The notes below the pieces were generated by a model that did not search any database, had not been told where the DNA came from, and was given only the letters and a program-made list of their open reading frames with translations. Shown here piece by piece: positions 37,409 through 46,186 of a stretch of DNA of 64,000 nt (positions within the stretch are counted from its first letter, which is position 1; every line of letters begins with the position of its first letter). Origin of the DNA: Sphingomonas phyllosphaerae (lineage in GTDB: Bacteria; Pseudomonadota; Alphaproteobacteria; Sphingomonadales; Sphingomonadaceae); the NCBI GenBank assembly GCA_036946405.1, contig JAQIJC010000001.1, positions 1,309,001-1,373,000 on the forward strand. The letters are read 5' to 3'. Both the position numbers and the translations under genes were made by a program.

Positions 37409-37908
37409 GACTGCGTGTCGTCCTTCAGGTCGACGATGCGCCAGCGGACTGGGTAGTCATCTGTCTTCTCGATGTGGTTCCGCCTCAGCATGGACCTGAG
37501 GGCGCCGTCCACGGTCTTGCCAACGTCCCGGACGAACGCCTTGTCGTTCACGTCCATGCCTTGCTCGGCCACCAGCTGCTTGGTCATGTGAAGGGATCGC
37601 ATCGGGACCGGAGATCGACGCATGATGTCGAGGGTAAGCCGCGTCACCTCGCCGTGCTCGAAGGGAAGCGTATTCCCATGCTTCTGGGCCGGCGTGATCT
37701 TCTCCGGATCCCAGGTGTCCCATATCTCTTTCATGATGGTGTCGGCACTGGCGATCAGCTTGTCACACTCAGCCACACGGTGACGCTTCTCCTCTAGCGT
37801 CAGCTGCGCAGCCTCGATCTTGGCGATCTGGTCCTGGAGCAGCTTTCTCTCGCCGAGCCACCTCCGGTAGGCGAACAGCAGCGACTCCCGAAGGTTCGAA
37901 TATCCCAT
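37405..37908 (-). CDS. Coiled-coil hypothetical protein, IS passenger
   Basis: A 167-residue protein. Residues 20-60 form a likely coiled coil (LLQDQIAKIEAAQLTLEEKRHRVAECDKLI). The C-terminal half has LTLDIMRRSPVPMRSLHMTKQLV and GKTVDGALRSMLRRNHIEKT, which look like a winged-helix module. It lies within the transposon, tail to tail with the transposase. I know no function; a DNA-binding accessory or passenger is possible. Confidence 0.65.
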   Translation of the reverse strand: MGYSNLRESLLFAYRRWLGERKLLQDQIAKIEAAQLTLEEKRHRVAECDKLIASADTIMKEIWDTWDPEKITPAQKHGNTLPFEHGEVTRLTLDIMRRSPVPMRSLHMTKQLVAEQGMDVNDKAFVRDVGKTVDGALRSMLRRNHIEKTDDYPVRWRIVDLKDDTQS

Positions 37909-37994
37909 CCTGAAACCGGATAGACGACCGATCTTGATTCGTGGAAGCGCCTTCTATCCGCCTAGAGAGCAGGTTTCTTTGCGCCATAAGGTCG

Positions 37995-38002
37995 GTCTTA
38001 GG
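37995..38002. repeat. Right 8-bp target duplication (GTCTTAGG)
   Basis: Matches 35866-35873. Its last bases overlap the TA and first two bases of the MITE, so the transposon entered the MITE border. Confidence 0.85.
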
Positions 38003-38186
38003 GCGTTACCGGACCAGGTTGAACCACCGTCATCGCCCTGCGGGCGACCGCTGCGCGGCGGGGCGCTTTCGGCGTGATGCCGCGTTGCTCGTCGGTCACG
38101 ATGCTTTTGCATCGCTCCCTCCTCACGCCTTGCACCACACCAAAATCGCCTCCGTGCCGATGATCCAACCTGCTCCGGTAACGCCC
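38001..38186. mobile_element. 186-bp MITE, copy 2
   Basis: Same length as copy 1, with TA at 37999-38000 and 38187-38188. Terminal repeats start GGGCGTTACCGG. Two of the changes from copy 1 occur in both arms and keep the pairing; one other change breaks a pair. The internal CGATGC-TTTT-GCATCG hairpin is kept. About eight differences in all. Confidence 0.8.
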
Positions 38187-38396
38187 TAGTCGGAGCTGGG
38201 TGAGGGGTGGCGCTCGCGCAAGCGAGCGCGCGAGCCTTCGGCTCGCTCGACCCCTCACCCAAGCTGCGCTAGCCAGCAAGCTGGCAAGCTCCGCTATCCC
38301 TCTCCCCTGCCCAGGGGCGAGGGCAGCAGGACACCACCGTCAATGTCGATCGGCCCTAGCTAGGTGTGATCCATCCCGCTTGAACCATTTCCCGTC

Positions 38397-38490
38397 GTCA
38401 CCCCGGACGTGTTCCGGCGTCTACCGTCCCGCAAGAGCAACCGCCTGTGTGCTGGCGGAACGGTGGATGCCGGAACGAGTCCGGCATGAC
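38397..38490. repeat. Palindromic intergenic repeat (family A)
   Basis: Inverted arms with the CCGGACGTGTTCCGG core, the second member of the family at 1865-1958. It lies upstream of the lipoprotein stop. Confidence 0.7.
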
Positions 38491-38542
38491 GGTCTTGGCT
38501 CCGGTTCAGCTTTGATAGATCACGCTCTGAAGACGACGCCGC

Positions 38543-39031
38543 TCACTCCCCCGACGGGCATCCATTGACGGGCGCCGGCCCGGCGTTCTCCGGATACCAG
38601 CGCGCCACGCGGCGATCCTGATCGTAGAGGCATACCGCCGCGTCGGTCCCGTCCGGCCGGATCGCGACCGCCCAGTTGTGCGGCCCGCAATTGTGCGGCT
38701 CGCACCCGAACGCGACCAGCTTGCCCTCGACCAGCGCGATCGGCGTTGCGGTCACGTCGCTGCCGAGCACCAGCGCCCGCACCTGCTTGTCGGGCACTAC
38801 CGCCGCCACCGCCTCCCGCACCTGCGGCTGGCGCAGGAAGCTGGGTGCGGCGCCCTTCGGCTCGGTCGGATATTCGCCGACATAGCCCGACAGATCGGCG
38901 GCCGGCGACTCCGCCGCGCTCGGCGTCGGGGACGGTGCGGCCGCGCTGGAGGTCGGCGTGGGCGCGGCAGGCTCACGCTGGCACCCGGCCAGCACGACAC
39001 CCAGCGTCAGCGGAAGAAGAAAGGCACGCAT
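38543..39031 (-). CDS. Lipoprotein of unknown function
   Basis: A 162-residue protein with signal LLPLTLGVVLAGC (Cys17), then a Pro/Ser/Ala-rich linker of about 30 residues. The C-terminal domain has ALVEGKLVAFGCEPHNCGPHNW and DGTDAAVCLYDQDRRVARWYPE, with four cysteines that may pair. It resembles the inhibitor-of-vertebrate-lysozyme-like (Ivy) fold around CEPHNC, a tentative reading. The gene before it on this strand is a GntR regulator. Confidence 0.65.
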   Translation of the reverse strand: MRAFLLPLTLGVVLAGCQREPAAPTPTSSAAAPSPTPSAAESPAADLSGYVGEYPTEPKGAAPSFLRQPQVREAVAAVVPDKQVRALVLGSDVTATPIALVEGKLVAFGCEPHNCGPHNWAVAIRPDGTDAAVCLYDQDRRVARWYPENAGPAPVNGCPSGE

Positions 39032-39047
39032 CACCCGGGTCAAAGCG

Positions 39048-39404
39048 TCACGCCGGTGCACGTTCCAGCAACTCGGCCGCATCCAGCCCGAGCAGCGCGA
39101 TCCGCTCACGGATGCGCGGCCATTGCTGCGCGACGAAATCCTCGCGCTCCGCCGTCCGCAACCGCTCCGCCGCGCCGGCCAGCACGAACATGCCAACCCC
39201 GCGCCGCACCTCGACATAACCGTCGTCCTGAAAGCTCTGATAGGCCTTCGCCACCGTCAACGGATTCGCGCCATGTTCGGCAGCGAGCGCCCGGACCGAG
39301 GGAAGCTGGTCGCCCGCGCCGAACTCGCCGCGCAGGATCGCCGCCGCGATCGTGCCGCGCAGGCGGAGATAGACGGGCGAGTCGTCGTTGCTGAGCGCTG
39401 CCAT
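39048..39404 (-). CDS. GntR family transcriptional regulator (YtrA type)
   Basis: A 118-residue regulator. The winged helix covers residues 10-75 (VYLRLRGTIAAAILRGEFGAGDQLPSVRALAAEHGANPLTVAKAYQSFQDDGYVEVRRGVGMFV). The short helical tail, without a ligand domain, is typical of the YtrA subfamily. YtrA regulators usually control nearby ABC transporters; here only a nitroreductase and a lipoprotein adjoin, so the target is unclear. Confidence 0.88.
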   Translation of the reverse strand: MAALSNDDSPVYLRLRGTIAAAILRGEFGAGDQLPSVRALAAEHGANPLTVAKAYQSFQDDGYVEVRRGVGMFVLAGAAERLRTAEREDFVAQQWPRIRERIALLGLDAAELLERAPA

Positions 39405-39448
39405 GCTGCCTTAATACAGCACAGGTCCCTGGCTGTCGAGGCGCGCGC

Positions 39449-40030
39449 TCAGCCCTGCCAATCGCTCCACAAGCGCGCCTCGTCCGGGCGCGGACGCTCG
39501 TCGAGCGGGCGGCCGGGCGTGCCGATGAACATGAACCCGGCGATCCGCTCCGGCGCTTGCCCGAACGCATCGCGCACCCGATCCGAGAACGCCGGCCAGC
39601 CGGTCAGCCATCCGCCCGCAAACCCGGAAGCATGGACCGCATGGAGCAGGTTCATGCACGCCGCCCCAGCCGACAATTCCTGCTCCCACAACGGAATATG
39701 ACTTTCCGTTCGCGGGCTCGACAAGGCGACGACCAGCGCCGGCGCCTGTCGCGCGAATTGCTCCATCGCCTCGATCTCGGCGCGTCCCGCCGCGGGACGC
39801 TCGGCGCGATAGGCCTCCACCAGCAGCGCGGCAAGCGCGTCGCGGCGGTCGTCGCCGACGATCACGAACCGCCACGGCGCCAGCTTGCCATGATCGGGAG
39901 TCCGCCCGGCGATGCGGATCATTTCAACCAGTTGCGCATGGTCCGGCCCCGGCGCGATCAGGTCGCGCGGCTTGCCCGAACGGCGCGTGGACAACAGCGA
40001 AAGCGGCGAGGAAAGGTCGTTGAACATCAC
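39449..40030 (-). CDS. Nitroreductase family protein
   Basis: A 193-residue FMN enzyme of the YdjA-like branch. LSTRRSGKPRDLIAPGPD binds the FMN phosphate, and GRTPDHGKLAPWRFVIV and GAACMNLLHAVHASGFAGGWLTG are standard. The C-terminus FMFIGTPGRPLDERPRP matches. Starts MM; the first ATG is given. Acts on nitro or quinone compounds with NAD(P)H; exact role unknown. Confidence 0.9.
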   Translation of the reverse strand: MMFNDLSSPLSLLSTRRSGKPRDLIAPGPDHAQLVEMIRIAGRTPDHGKLAPWRFVIVGDDRRDALAALLVEAYRAERPAAGRAEIEAMEQFARQAPALVVALSSPRTESHIPLWEQELSAGAACMNLLHAVHASGFAGGWLTGWPAFSDRVRDAFGQAPERIAGFMFIGTPGRPLDERPRPDEARLWSDWQG

Positions 40031-40156
40031 ACGAGGGTGGATAGGCGATGTGACAGGATATTTACAGCGCCGGCTTAACCGTTAGTCTCGGGCGCAACCT
40101 TGTTCCCCCGCGCGTGGCCGCGGGCGATGACCCGAATTCTGGAGAGCTTGCCCCTC

Positions 40157-41956
40157 ATGGTGGACACCCCAACCGCGGACAGCCCGCGCGAGCCGGACAT
40201 CAGCCACGTCAATCCGGCCGAGGAAGCGACATGGTTCGGCCACCCCCGCCAGCTCGCGCGGCTGTTCACGACCGAGATGTGGGAGCGGTTCGGCTTCTAC
40301 GGTATGCGTGCGCTGCTCACGCTGTATTTGACGCAGCATTTCCTGTTCGGCGACCGGCAGGCGACCGGGCTGTACGGCGGCTATACCGCGCTGGTGTACC
40401 TCACCCCGCTGATCGGCGGCTATCTCGCCGACCAGTATCTGGGCTCGAAGCGCGCGGTGAAGTTCGGCGCGGTGTTGATGGCGATCGGCTATTTCACGCT
40501 CTGCTTCGGCGGCGAGACCGCGAAGCCGTTCGCGACCGTCGATGGCCAGCGCTACGAGGTCGCGATCGAGAAAAACGCCGAGGGCGTCGAGACCCGCTAC
40601 GTGCTCGATGGCGCCAAGCGGCTGGCGATCAAGGGCAATGACGACGGCAGCGTCGCGTTGCTCGGCACCGATGGCCAGCCCGAGCGCGTGATCGCCAAGG
40701 GTGCATTCCAGTCGGATGGCGAGCGCAGCCCGTTCTACGTGACGGTGATGCTGCTTGCGCTGTGTCTCGTGTCGGTCGGCAACGGCTTCTTCAAGCCGAA
40801 CATCTCGACGATGGTCGGCGAGCTGTATCCGGTCGGCGATCGCCGTCGCGATACCGGGTTCACGATCTTCTACATGGGGATCAACATCGGTTCGACGCTC
40901 TCGCAATTGCTGTGCCCGTTGCTCGCGACGATAGTCGGCTGGTGGGCCGGCTTCGGGCTGGCGGCGATCGGGATGCTGGCGTCGTGGTCGCTGATCCAGT
41001 TCGATGGCGGGCGGCTCAACGGCTACGGCGAATCGCCGGTCCAGCCCGGCCAGCGTGATCGGGCGCTCGGCATCTATGCCGCCGCCTTGATCGGCGTGCC
41101 GATCTTCTACCTGCTGTTCACCAATTTGATGAACGCGCCCGAACCGGTCGCGGGCGCTGGCATGATCGGCTACATCATCGCGCTGCCGCTGATGGGCAAA
41201 TTGCTGTTCGGCACCTTCCTGATCGCGGTGCCCGGCATCCTGATCTGGTCGTTCAGCAATGGCTCGCGCGCCGAGTTCCAGATGATGCTGGCGGCGATGG
41301 TGCTGATCGTCTTCAACGTCGTGTTCTGGACGCTGTTCGAGCAGGCCGGGTCAAGCCTGACGCTCTACGCCGATCGCAACACCGACCTGTCGGTGTTCGG
41401 GCTGTTTTCGCTGTCGGCAGGGCAGACGCAGTTCTTCAACGCCTTCTTCATCGTCGTCTTCGCGCCGATCATGGCGGCGATGTGGACGAAGCTGGCGGCG
41501 GCGGGGCGCGAGCCGTCGATCCCGGTCAAGTTCGGCATCGCGCTGATGCTGGTCGGGTTCGGCTTCCTGTTCCTCGTCTTCGGCGGACGCTTCGCGGGCG
41601 CGGACTTCAAGGTCGCGATCTGGTGGCTCGCCGGGCTGTACCTGATCCACTCGGTCGCGGAATTGTGCATCTCGCCGGTCGGGCTGTCGATGATCACCAA
41701 ATTGTCGATCGCGCGCGTCGTCGGGCTGATGATGGGCGTGTGGTTCCTGTCGGTGTCGGTGGCGCAATATGTCGCCGGGATCGTCGCGCAGGTCGCCAGC
41801 GTCGAGACGGTCGGCGGACAGGTCACCAACCTCAAGGTCAGTCTCGACACCTATAACGGCGTGTTCTGGACGATCGGCCTCGCCGCCACCGCAATCGGGC
41901 TGCTGCTGATCGCGCTGTCGCCGGTCATCAGGAAGTGGATGCACGGCGTCCAGTAA
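40157..41956 (+). CDS. POT-family peptide transporter
   Basis: A 599-residue proton-coupled oligopeptide transporter with about 14 hydrophobic segments. The EMWERFGFYGMRALLTLY motif (ExxER-like) is in helix 1, and GNGFFKPNISTMVGELY is a second family signature. A hydrophilic insert of about 70 residues (130-200, GQRYEVAIEKNAEG) separates two helices and is absent from enteric homologues. The ATG has GGAGAG 12 bases upstream. A terminator follows. Confidence 0.93.
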   Translation: MVDTPTADSPREPDISHVNPAEEATWFGHPRQLARLFTTEMWERFGFYGMRALLTLYLTQHFLFGDRQATGLYGGYTALVYLTPLIGGYLADQYLGSKRAVKFGAVLMAIGYFTLCFGGETAKPFATVDGQRYEVAIEKNAEGVETRYVLDGAKRLAIKGNDDGSVALLGTDGQPERVIAKGAFQSDGERSPFYVTVMLLALCLVSVGNGFFKPNISTMVGELYPVGDRRRDTGFTIFYMGINIGSTLSQLLCPLLATIVGWWAGFGLAAIGMLASWSLIQFDGGRLNGYGESPVQPGQRDRALGIYAAALIGVPIFYLLFTNLMNAPEPVAGAGMIGYIIALPLMGKLLFGTFLIAVPGILIWSFSNGSRAEFQMMLAAMVLIVFNVVFWTLFEQAGSSLTLYADRNTDLSVFGLFSLSAGQTQFFNAFFIVVFAPIMAAMWTKLAAAGREPSIPVKFGIALMLVGFGFLFLVFGGRFAGADFKVAIWWLAGLYLIHSVAELCISPVGLSMITKLSIARVVGLMMGVWFLSVSVAQYVAGIVAQVASVETVGGQVTNLKVSLDTYNGVFWTIGLAATAIGLLLIALSPVIRKWMHGVQ

Positions 41957-42005
41957 TCGACATCAATCGATACGCGACAAGCGAGCGGCCTTCTGGCAGC
42001 AATGA

Positions 42006-42038
42006 GGCGGCGACCCGGCAACCGGGCGCCGCCTTTTT
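42006..42038 (+). terminator. Rho-independent terminator
   Basis: GGCGGCG-A-CCCGG pairs with CCGGG-CGCCGCC around a CAA loop; a T5 tail follows. It ends the peptide transporter transcript. Confidence 0.92.
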
Positions 42039-42064
42039 CGTAGGCGTATCAACGAGGAGTGCGG

Positions 42065-43693
42065 ATGCCGGAATTGTTCGGATTGATGCAGGAGACGCCG
42101 CTCACCGTCGATCGCTTCCTGGATCATGGCGCGACCTGGCACGGCGAGCGCGAGATCGTCTCGCGCGAAGCGGACGGCAGCATCACCCGCACCGACTATC
42201 GCCGGCTTCGCCATATGGCAAAGCAGGTGTCCGACGCGCTGCTCGCCGCCGGCATCGCGCGTGGCGACCGGGTCGCGACGCTCGGCTGGAACGGCGCGCG
42301 CCACATGGCGGCGTGGTATGGCACCACCAACGTCGGCGCGGTGCTCCACACGCTCAACCCGCGGCTGTTCCCGGAACAGATCGCATGGATCGCGGCGCAT
42401 GCCGGCGACCGGCTGCTGCTCGCCGACCCGGCCTGCGCCGCGCTCGCCGCGCGGCTGGTGCGCGACGTGCCGTCGATCGAACAGGTCGTGTTCCTGTGCG
42501 ATCGCGCCGCGCTTCCCGCGACCGACTATCCCGCGGTCGCGTTCGACGACTGGATCGCGCCGCATTCTGGCAGCGCGGCCTGGGGCGGGTTCGACGAACG
42601 GCTGGCGTGCGGGCTCTGCTATACTTCGGGCACGACAGGCGATCCCAAGGGCGTGCTCTATTCGCATCGTTCCAATACCCTGCACACGATGATGGCGTTG
42701 CAGGCCGATGCGCTGGCGCTGACGCAGCGCGACACGGTGCTGCTGGTCGTGCCGATGTACCACGCCAACGCCTGGGGGGTCGTCTATGCCGCCCCCGCCG
42801 CGGGCGCGAAGCTGGTGCTGCCCGGCGCGCGGATGGACGGGGAGTCGCTCTACGAGCTGATCGAGCAGGAAGGCGTGACCTTCTCCGCCGCGGTGCCGAC
42901 CGTCTGGCAGGGGCTGCTGCACTATCTGCGCGGCACCGGGCGCGGCTTCTCGACGCTGCACCGCGTCGTGATCGGCGGTGCCGCGCCGCCACAGGCGCTG
43001 ATCCGCGCCTTTCAGGACGATTACGGCGTCGAGGTCGTGCAGGGCTGGGGGATGACCGAGACGTCGCCGCTCGCCACGCTTTCCTCCCCCACCGCCGAGG
43101 TGCTGGCGCAGCCCTATGACGAACAGGTGCGGCGCAAGGCGATGCAGGGGCGCTTGCAGGTCGGGCTCGACTTCCGGCTGGTCGACGACGCGGGCGCGCC
43201 GCTGCCGCACGACGGCCAGACTGCCGGGCGCTTGCTGATCCGCGGGGCGACGATCACCAGCGGCTATTTCCGCGACGACACGCCCGTGCTCGACGCCGAC
43301 GGCTTCTTCGACACCGGCGACGTCGCGACGATCGACCCGGCCGGCTACATGCACATCACCGACCGCGCCAAGGACATCGTCAAGTCGGGCGGCGAGTGGA
43401 TCAGCTCGATCGAGATCGAGAACATCGCCAGCGGCCACCCGGCGGTGGCGATCGCGGCGGTGATCGGGGTCAAGCATCCGAAATGGGACGAGCGCCCGAT
43501 CCTGCTGGTCCAGCCCGTGCCGGGGCAGGTGCCCGACAAGGCGGACCTGCTCGCGTATCTCGACGGCAAGATCGCGCGCTGGTGGATGCCCGACGATGTG
43601 CTGGTGGTCGATGCGATCCCGCTCGGCGCGACCGGCAAGATCGACAAGAAGCTGCTGCGCCGGCAATTCGCCGACTATCGCTTGCCGGAATAA
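42065..43693 (+). CDS. Long-chain fatty acid-CoA ligase / AMP-binding enzyme
   Basis: A 542-residue adenylate-forming enzyme. Motifs: the P-loop-like [19 protein letters not shown] (~185-203), [11 protein letters not shown] (~325), [32 protein letters not shown] with the hinge Asp, and the catalytic lysine in [12 protein letters not shown] near the end. It makes acyl-CoA from a medium or long carboxylic acid. GAGGAG precedes the ATG; a GTG 6 bases upstream is rejected. It is a stand-alone gene. Confidence 0.92.
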   Translation: MPELFGLMQETPLTVDRFLDHGATWHGEREIVSREADGSITRTDYRRLRHMAKQVSDALLAAGIARGDRVATLGWNGARHMAAWYGTTNVGAVLHTLNPRLFPEQIAWIAAHAGDRLLLADPACAALAARLVRDVPSIEQVVFLCDRAALPATDYPAVAFDDWIAPHSGSAAWGGFDERLACGLCYTSGTTGDPKGVLYSHRSNTLHTMMALQADALALTQRDTVLLVVPMYHANAWGVVYAAPAAGAKLVLPGARMDGESLYELIEQEGVTFSAAVPTVWQGLLHYLRGTGRGFSTLHRVVIGGAAPPQALIRAFQDDYGVEVVQGWGMTETSPLATLSSPTAEVLAQPYDEQVRRKAMQGRLQVGLDFRLVDDAGAPLPHDGQTAGRLLIRGATITSGYFRDDTPVLDADGFFDTGDVATIDPAGYMHITDRAKDIVKSGGEWISSIEIENIASGHPAVAIAAVIGVKHPKWDERPILLVQPVPGQVPDKADLLAYLDGKIARWWMPDDVLVVDAIPLGATGKIDKKLLRRQFADYRLPE

Positions 43694-43705
43694 TCTGCCC
43701 GCTTA

Positions 43706-43808
43706 CCGTTCGTGCTGAGGAGAGGCTGAGCCCGGCGAAGCCTCGTCTCGAAGCGCCCCCCTTCGAGACGCCGTTTCGACAGGCTCAACGGCTCCTCAGG
43801 GCGAACGG
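43706..43808. repeat. Palindromic intergenic repeat (family B, long form)
   Basis: CCGTTCGTGCTGAGGAG begins and CTCCTCAGGGCGAACGG ends the element, with an inner TCTCGAAG/CTTCGAGA pair. It is a longer relative of 5769-5835 and lies between co-directional genes. Confidence 0.7.
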
Positions 43809-43879
43809 ATGGACAGCGTCGGAACACCCGCGCCCGCCACCTCGTTACGCCCCCGACCACCGATGAATTGAGAGGGGCG

Positions 43880-44965
43880 ATGGCGGACTGGATCAGGACC
43901 GCGCGCGGCTGGCTGCACGATCTGCCCGGCTGGCTGTCCGATATCTTCTACGTGGCGGCGGCGCTTGTGCTCGCGCTGGTGCTGCACCGCGTCGTCATCT
44001 GGGTCGCGCGCCGCGCCACCGCCGCGCGCCCGGACAGCGCCAGCGCCTTGTTCGTCGCGCGGATCCGCAAGCTGCTGCGCTGGCTGATGCTCGCGATCGC
44101 GCTGGCGGCGGTGCAGCCGGCGCTCGACCTGACGCGCGGTCAGGCGACGTTATGGGGGCGGATCGCCGCCTTGCTGGTCCCCGGCCTGATGGGCTGGTGC
44201 GCGATCGTCGCGGTCGGGACCGTCACCGACGTGATGATCCGCCATGCCGACATCAGCGTCGCGGACAACCTGCGCGCGCGCCGCCGCCGCACCCGGCTCG
44301 GCATCTTCCAGCGGATCTTCGTGTCGGTCATCATGCTGGTGACGATCTGCACGATGCTGATGACGATCCCTAGCGTCCGCAGCCTCGGCGTGACGCTCGC
44401 GGCCTCCGCCGGCCTCGCCGGCCTCGCGGTCGGCGCCGCGGCGCAGCCCGCGCTCAAGAACCTGATCGCCGGGTTCCAGATGATCTTCACCGAGCCGATC
44501 CGCATCGACGACGTCGTCATCATCGACAACGAATGGGGCCGCATCGAGGAGATCCGGCTGACCTATGTCGTCGTAAAGATCTGGGACGAGCGGCGGCTGG
44601 TCGTCCCGGTCTCCAAGTTCCTCGAACAGAGCTTCCAGAACTGGACCCGCCAGTCGAGCGCGTTGCTGGGCAGCGTCTTCTGGTATGTCGACGCCGCCAC
44701 CGATGTCGAGGCGCTGCGCGCGAAGCTCGGCGAGATCGTCACCGCCAACCCGCGCTGGGATGGGCGCTTCTGGAACCTGCAGGTCACCGACGTGAAGCCC
44801 GACGGCTCGGTCGAGCTGCGCGGGCTGATGACCGCCAAGGACGCCTCGACCGCGTTCGACCTGCGCTGCGACGTGCGCGAGGCGTTGCTGGCGCACATCC
44901 GCGCCGAACAGCCCGGCGCGTTGCTGCGCCGCCGCGCCTATGTCGCGCTGGAGAACGCCGGATAG
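43880..44965 (+). CDS. MscS family mechanosensitive channel
   Basis: A 361-residue membrane protein. Four hydrophobic segments are visible before the pore-lining helix SLGVTLAASAGLAGLAVGAAAQPALKN, whose Gly/Ala packing is the MscS signature. A beta domain follows, starting IRIDDVVIIDNEWGRIEEI, with the C-terminal cytoplasmic part. AGAGGGG precedes the ATG. The end overlaps the converging GGDEF gene by 28 bp. It releases solutes on hypo-osmotic shock. Confidence 0.92.
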   Translation: MADWIRTARGWLHDLPGWLSDIFYVAAALVLALVLHRVVIWVARRATAARPDSASALFVARIRKLLRWLMLAIALAAVQPALDLTRGQATLWGRIAALLVPGLMGWCAIVAVGTVTDVMIRHADISVADNLRARRRRTRLGIFQRIFVSVIMLVTICTMLMTIPSVRSLGVTLAASAGLAGLAVGAAAQPALKNLIAGFQMIFTEPIRIDDVVIIDNEWGRIEEIRLTYVVVKIWDERRLVVPVSKFLEQSFQNWTRQSSALLGSVFWYVDAATDVEALRAKLGEIVTANPRWDGRFWNLQVTDVKPDGSVELRGLMTAKDASTAFDLRCDVREALLAHIRAEQPGALLRRRAYVALENAG

Positions 44966-46092
44966 ATGCGGTCGCGCCCGGCCTGCTTGGCTTCATAGGC
45001 CTCGCGGTCGGCGCGATCGAGCAACGTCACCAGCGTATCGTGCGGGCGCAGCTTGGCGATCCCGCCGCTCACCGTCACCTGCGGCAGCCCGGTGCCGAGA
45101 CGCGTCACCGCGATCCGGATGTCGTTCGCGACCCGCGCCGCATCCCACAGATCGGCGCAGCCCAGCAGCGCGACGAATTCCTCGCCGCCCAGCCGCGCCA
45201 CCAGTGCGTCGCGCGGCGTGGTATCGATCAGCACCTGACCGACCGCCTGCAACACCGCGTCGCCGGTCGCATGACCGAACCGGTCGTTGATCTGTTTGAA
45301 GTGATCGAGATCGAGCATGATCGCCGCCAGCTCGCGCCCGTCGCGGCGCGACGCCGCAATCAGGGCGTTCGCGCGCCGCTCGAACCCGCGACGGTTGGCG
45401 ACGCTGGTCAACATATCGGTCTCGGATTCGGCGCGTGTCGAGCGCAGCACCGCGCGCACGATCATCAACAGCACCGCCAGCGCGCTGGCGATCGTCAGCA
45501 ACCCGCCCAACGCCTGCGAGAACAAGGCGTAGTTGCTCGCCGCATAGTCGCGCATCGTCTTCCCCGAACCGAAGACGGCAGCGAAGAACGGCTTGATGAC
45601 GAAGTGACTGGCGGTGATCGCAAAGACGACGCCCAGCGCCGCCCACCACGGATCGCGTCGTTGCCGCACCGCACGGATCGCCATCGTCGTGCACAGCAAC
45701 AGCAGCGAATAGAACGGAAACTGATAGACGAAGCCGTAGCCGATCGTATTGCGCGCGCCATCGTCGAGCATCACCCGTCCGATCAGCGCGACGATCGCGA
45801 TCGCCGCCGCCGCGCGTGGCGGCCGATATCCGCCCAGCCGCGCTACGCCAAAGGTGAAGCAGAGCATGGAGAGAACCAGCGCCACATAGCCAGTGGCGTT
45901 GAACAGCGTCGGCGTCGCCGCGAACCGCACCCCCAATTCGCTCAGCGGCGAGAGCAAGCCGATCGCATAGGTGGCACAGAACCATCCGATCGCACGATGC
46001 CGCGGATAGGAGGCGCGCAGGACCGCGAACGTGGCCGCGAACAGCATCGCGACACAGGCATTCACGATCAACGCATAAACCGCACCGCTCAC
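44938..46092 (-). CDS. Membrane-bound diguanylate cyclase (GGDEF)
   Basis: 384 residues. Residues 1-220 hold about six hydrophobic segments, forming an uncharacterised membrane sensor. The GGDEF domain follows: ESETDMLTSVANRRGFE, MLDLDHFKQINDRFGHATGD and the active-site RLGGEEFVALL (~302-306). The conserved acidic and Gly residues suggest an active c-di-GMP synthase; the RxxD inhibitory site is not seen before GGEEF. Tail-to-tail overlap with mscS. Confidence 0.92.
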   Translation of the reverse strand: MSGAVYALIVNACVAMLFAATFAVLRASYPRHRAIGWFCATYAIGLLSPLSELGVRFAATPTLFNATGYVALVLSMLCFTFGVARLGGYRPPRAAAAIAIVALIGRVMLDDGARNTIGYGFVYQFPFYSLLLLCTTMAIRAVRQRRDPWWAALGVVFAITASHFVIKPFFAAVFGSGKTMRDYAASNYALFSQALGGLLTIASALAVLLMIVRAVLRSTRAESETDMLTSVANRRGFERRANALIAASRRDGRELAAIMLDLDHFKQINDRFGHATGDAVLQAVGQVLIDTTPRDALVARLGGEEFVALLGCADLWDAARVANDIRIAVTRLGTGLPQVTVSGGIAKLRPHDTLVTLLDRADREAYEAKQAGRDRIYPAFSSAT

Positions 46093-46186
46093 GCACGTAC
46101 CACTATGATTCTCGATTAGCAGCCCGTGCGACGAAGATGCGGCGGCAGCAACCCGAACATCAACCGTGCCGCCGATTTATTTTACG

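Larger units (their letters stand above)
35874..37994. mobile_element. IS1595-family transposon with two passenger genes
   Basis: 2121 bp bounded by inverted repeats that start CGACCTTATGGCGCAAAG; the right end is their complement. An exact 8-bp duplication lies outside. It holds a divergent small gene, the transposase and a convergent coiled-coil gene. Base composition and codon use are less GC-skewed than in its neighbours, in keeping with recent arrival. All three frames are open and both ends are intact, so it may still be active. Confidence 0.93.
35806..38330. repeat. Palindromic repeat split by the MITE and the IS1595 element
   Basis: The arm at 35806-35836 (CCTGCCCTCGCCCCT, then AGGGGAGAGGG) is the inverted partner of 38298-38330. 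Between them lie the transposon, the MITE and a second hairpin at 38194-38265 (GGTGAGGGGT against ACCCCTCACC). Removing the two mobile elements restores an ordinary intergenic palindrome, so this is the oldest layer. Sequence at 38188-38396 holds only these hairpins. Confidence 0.6.

Noticed and set aside
38194..38265. Hairpin with CTCGCGCAAGCGAG read as a gene terminator
   Set aside because: No gene ends next to it on either strand, and it has no T tract. It belongs to the palindromic repeat flanking the MITE.
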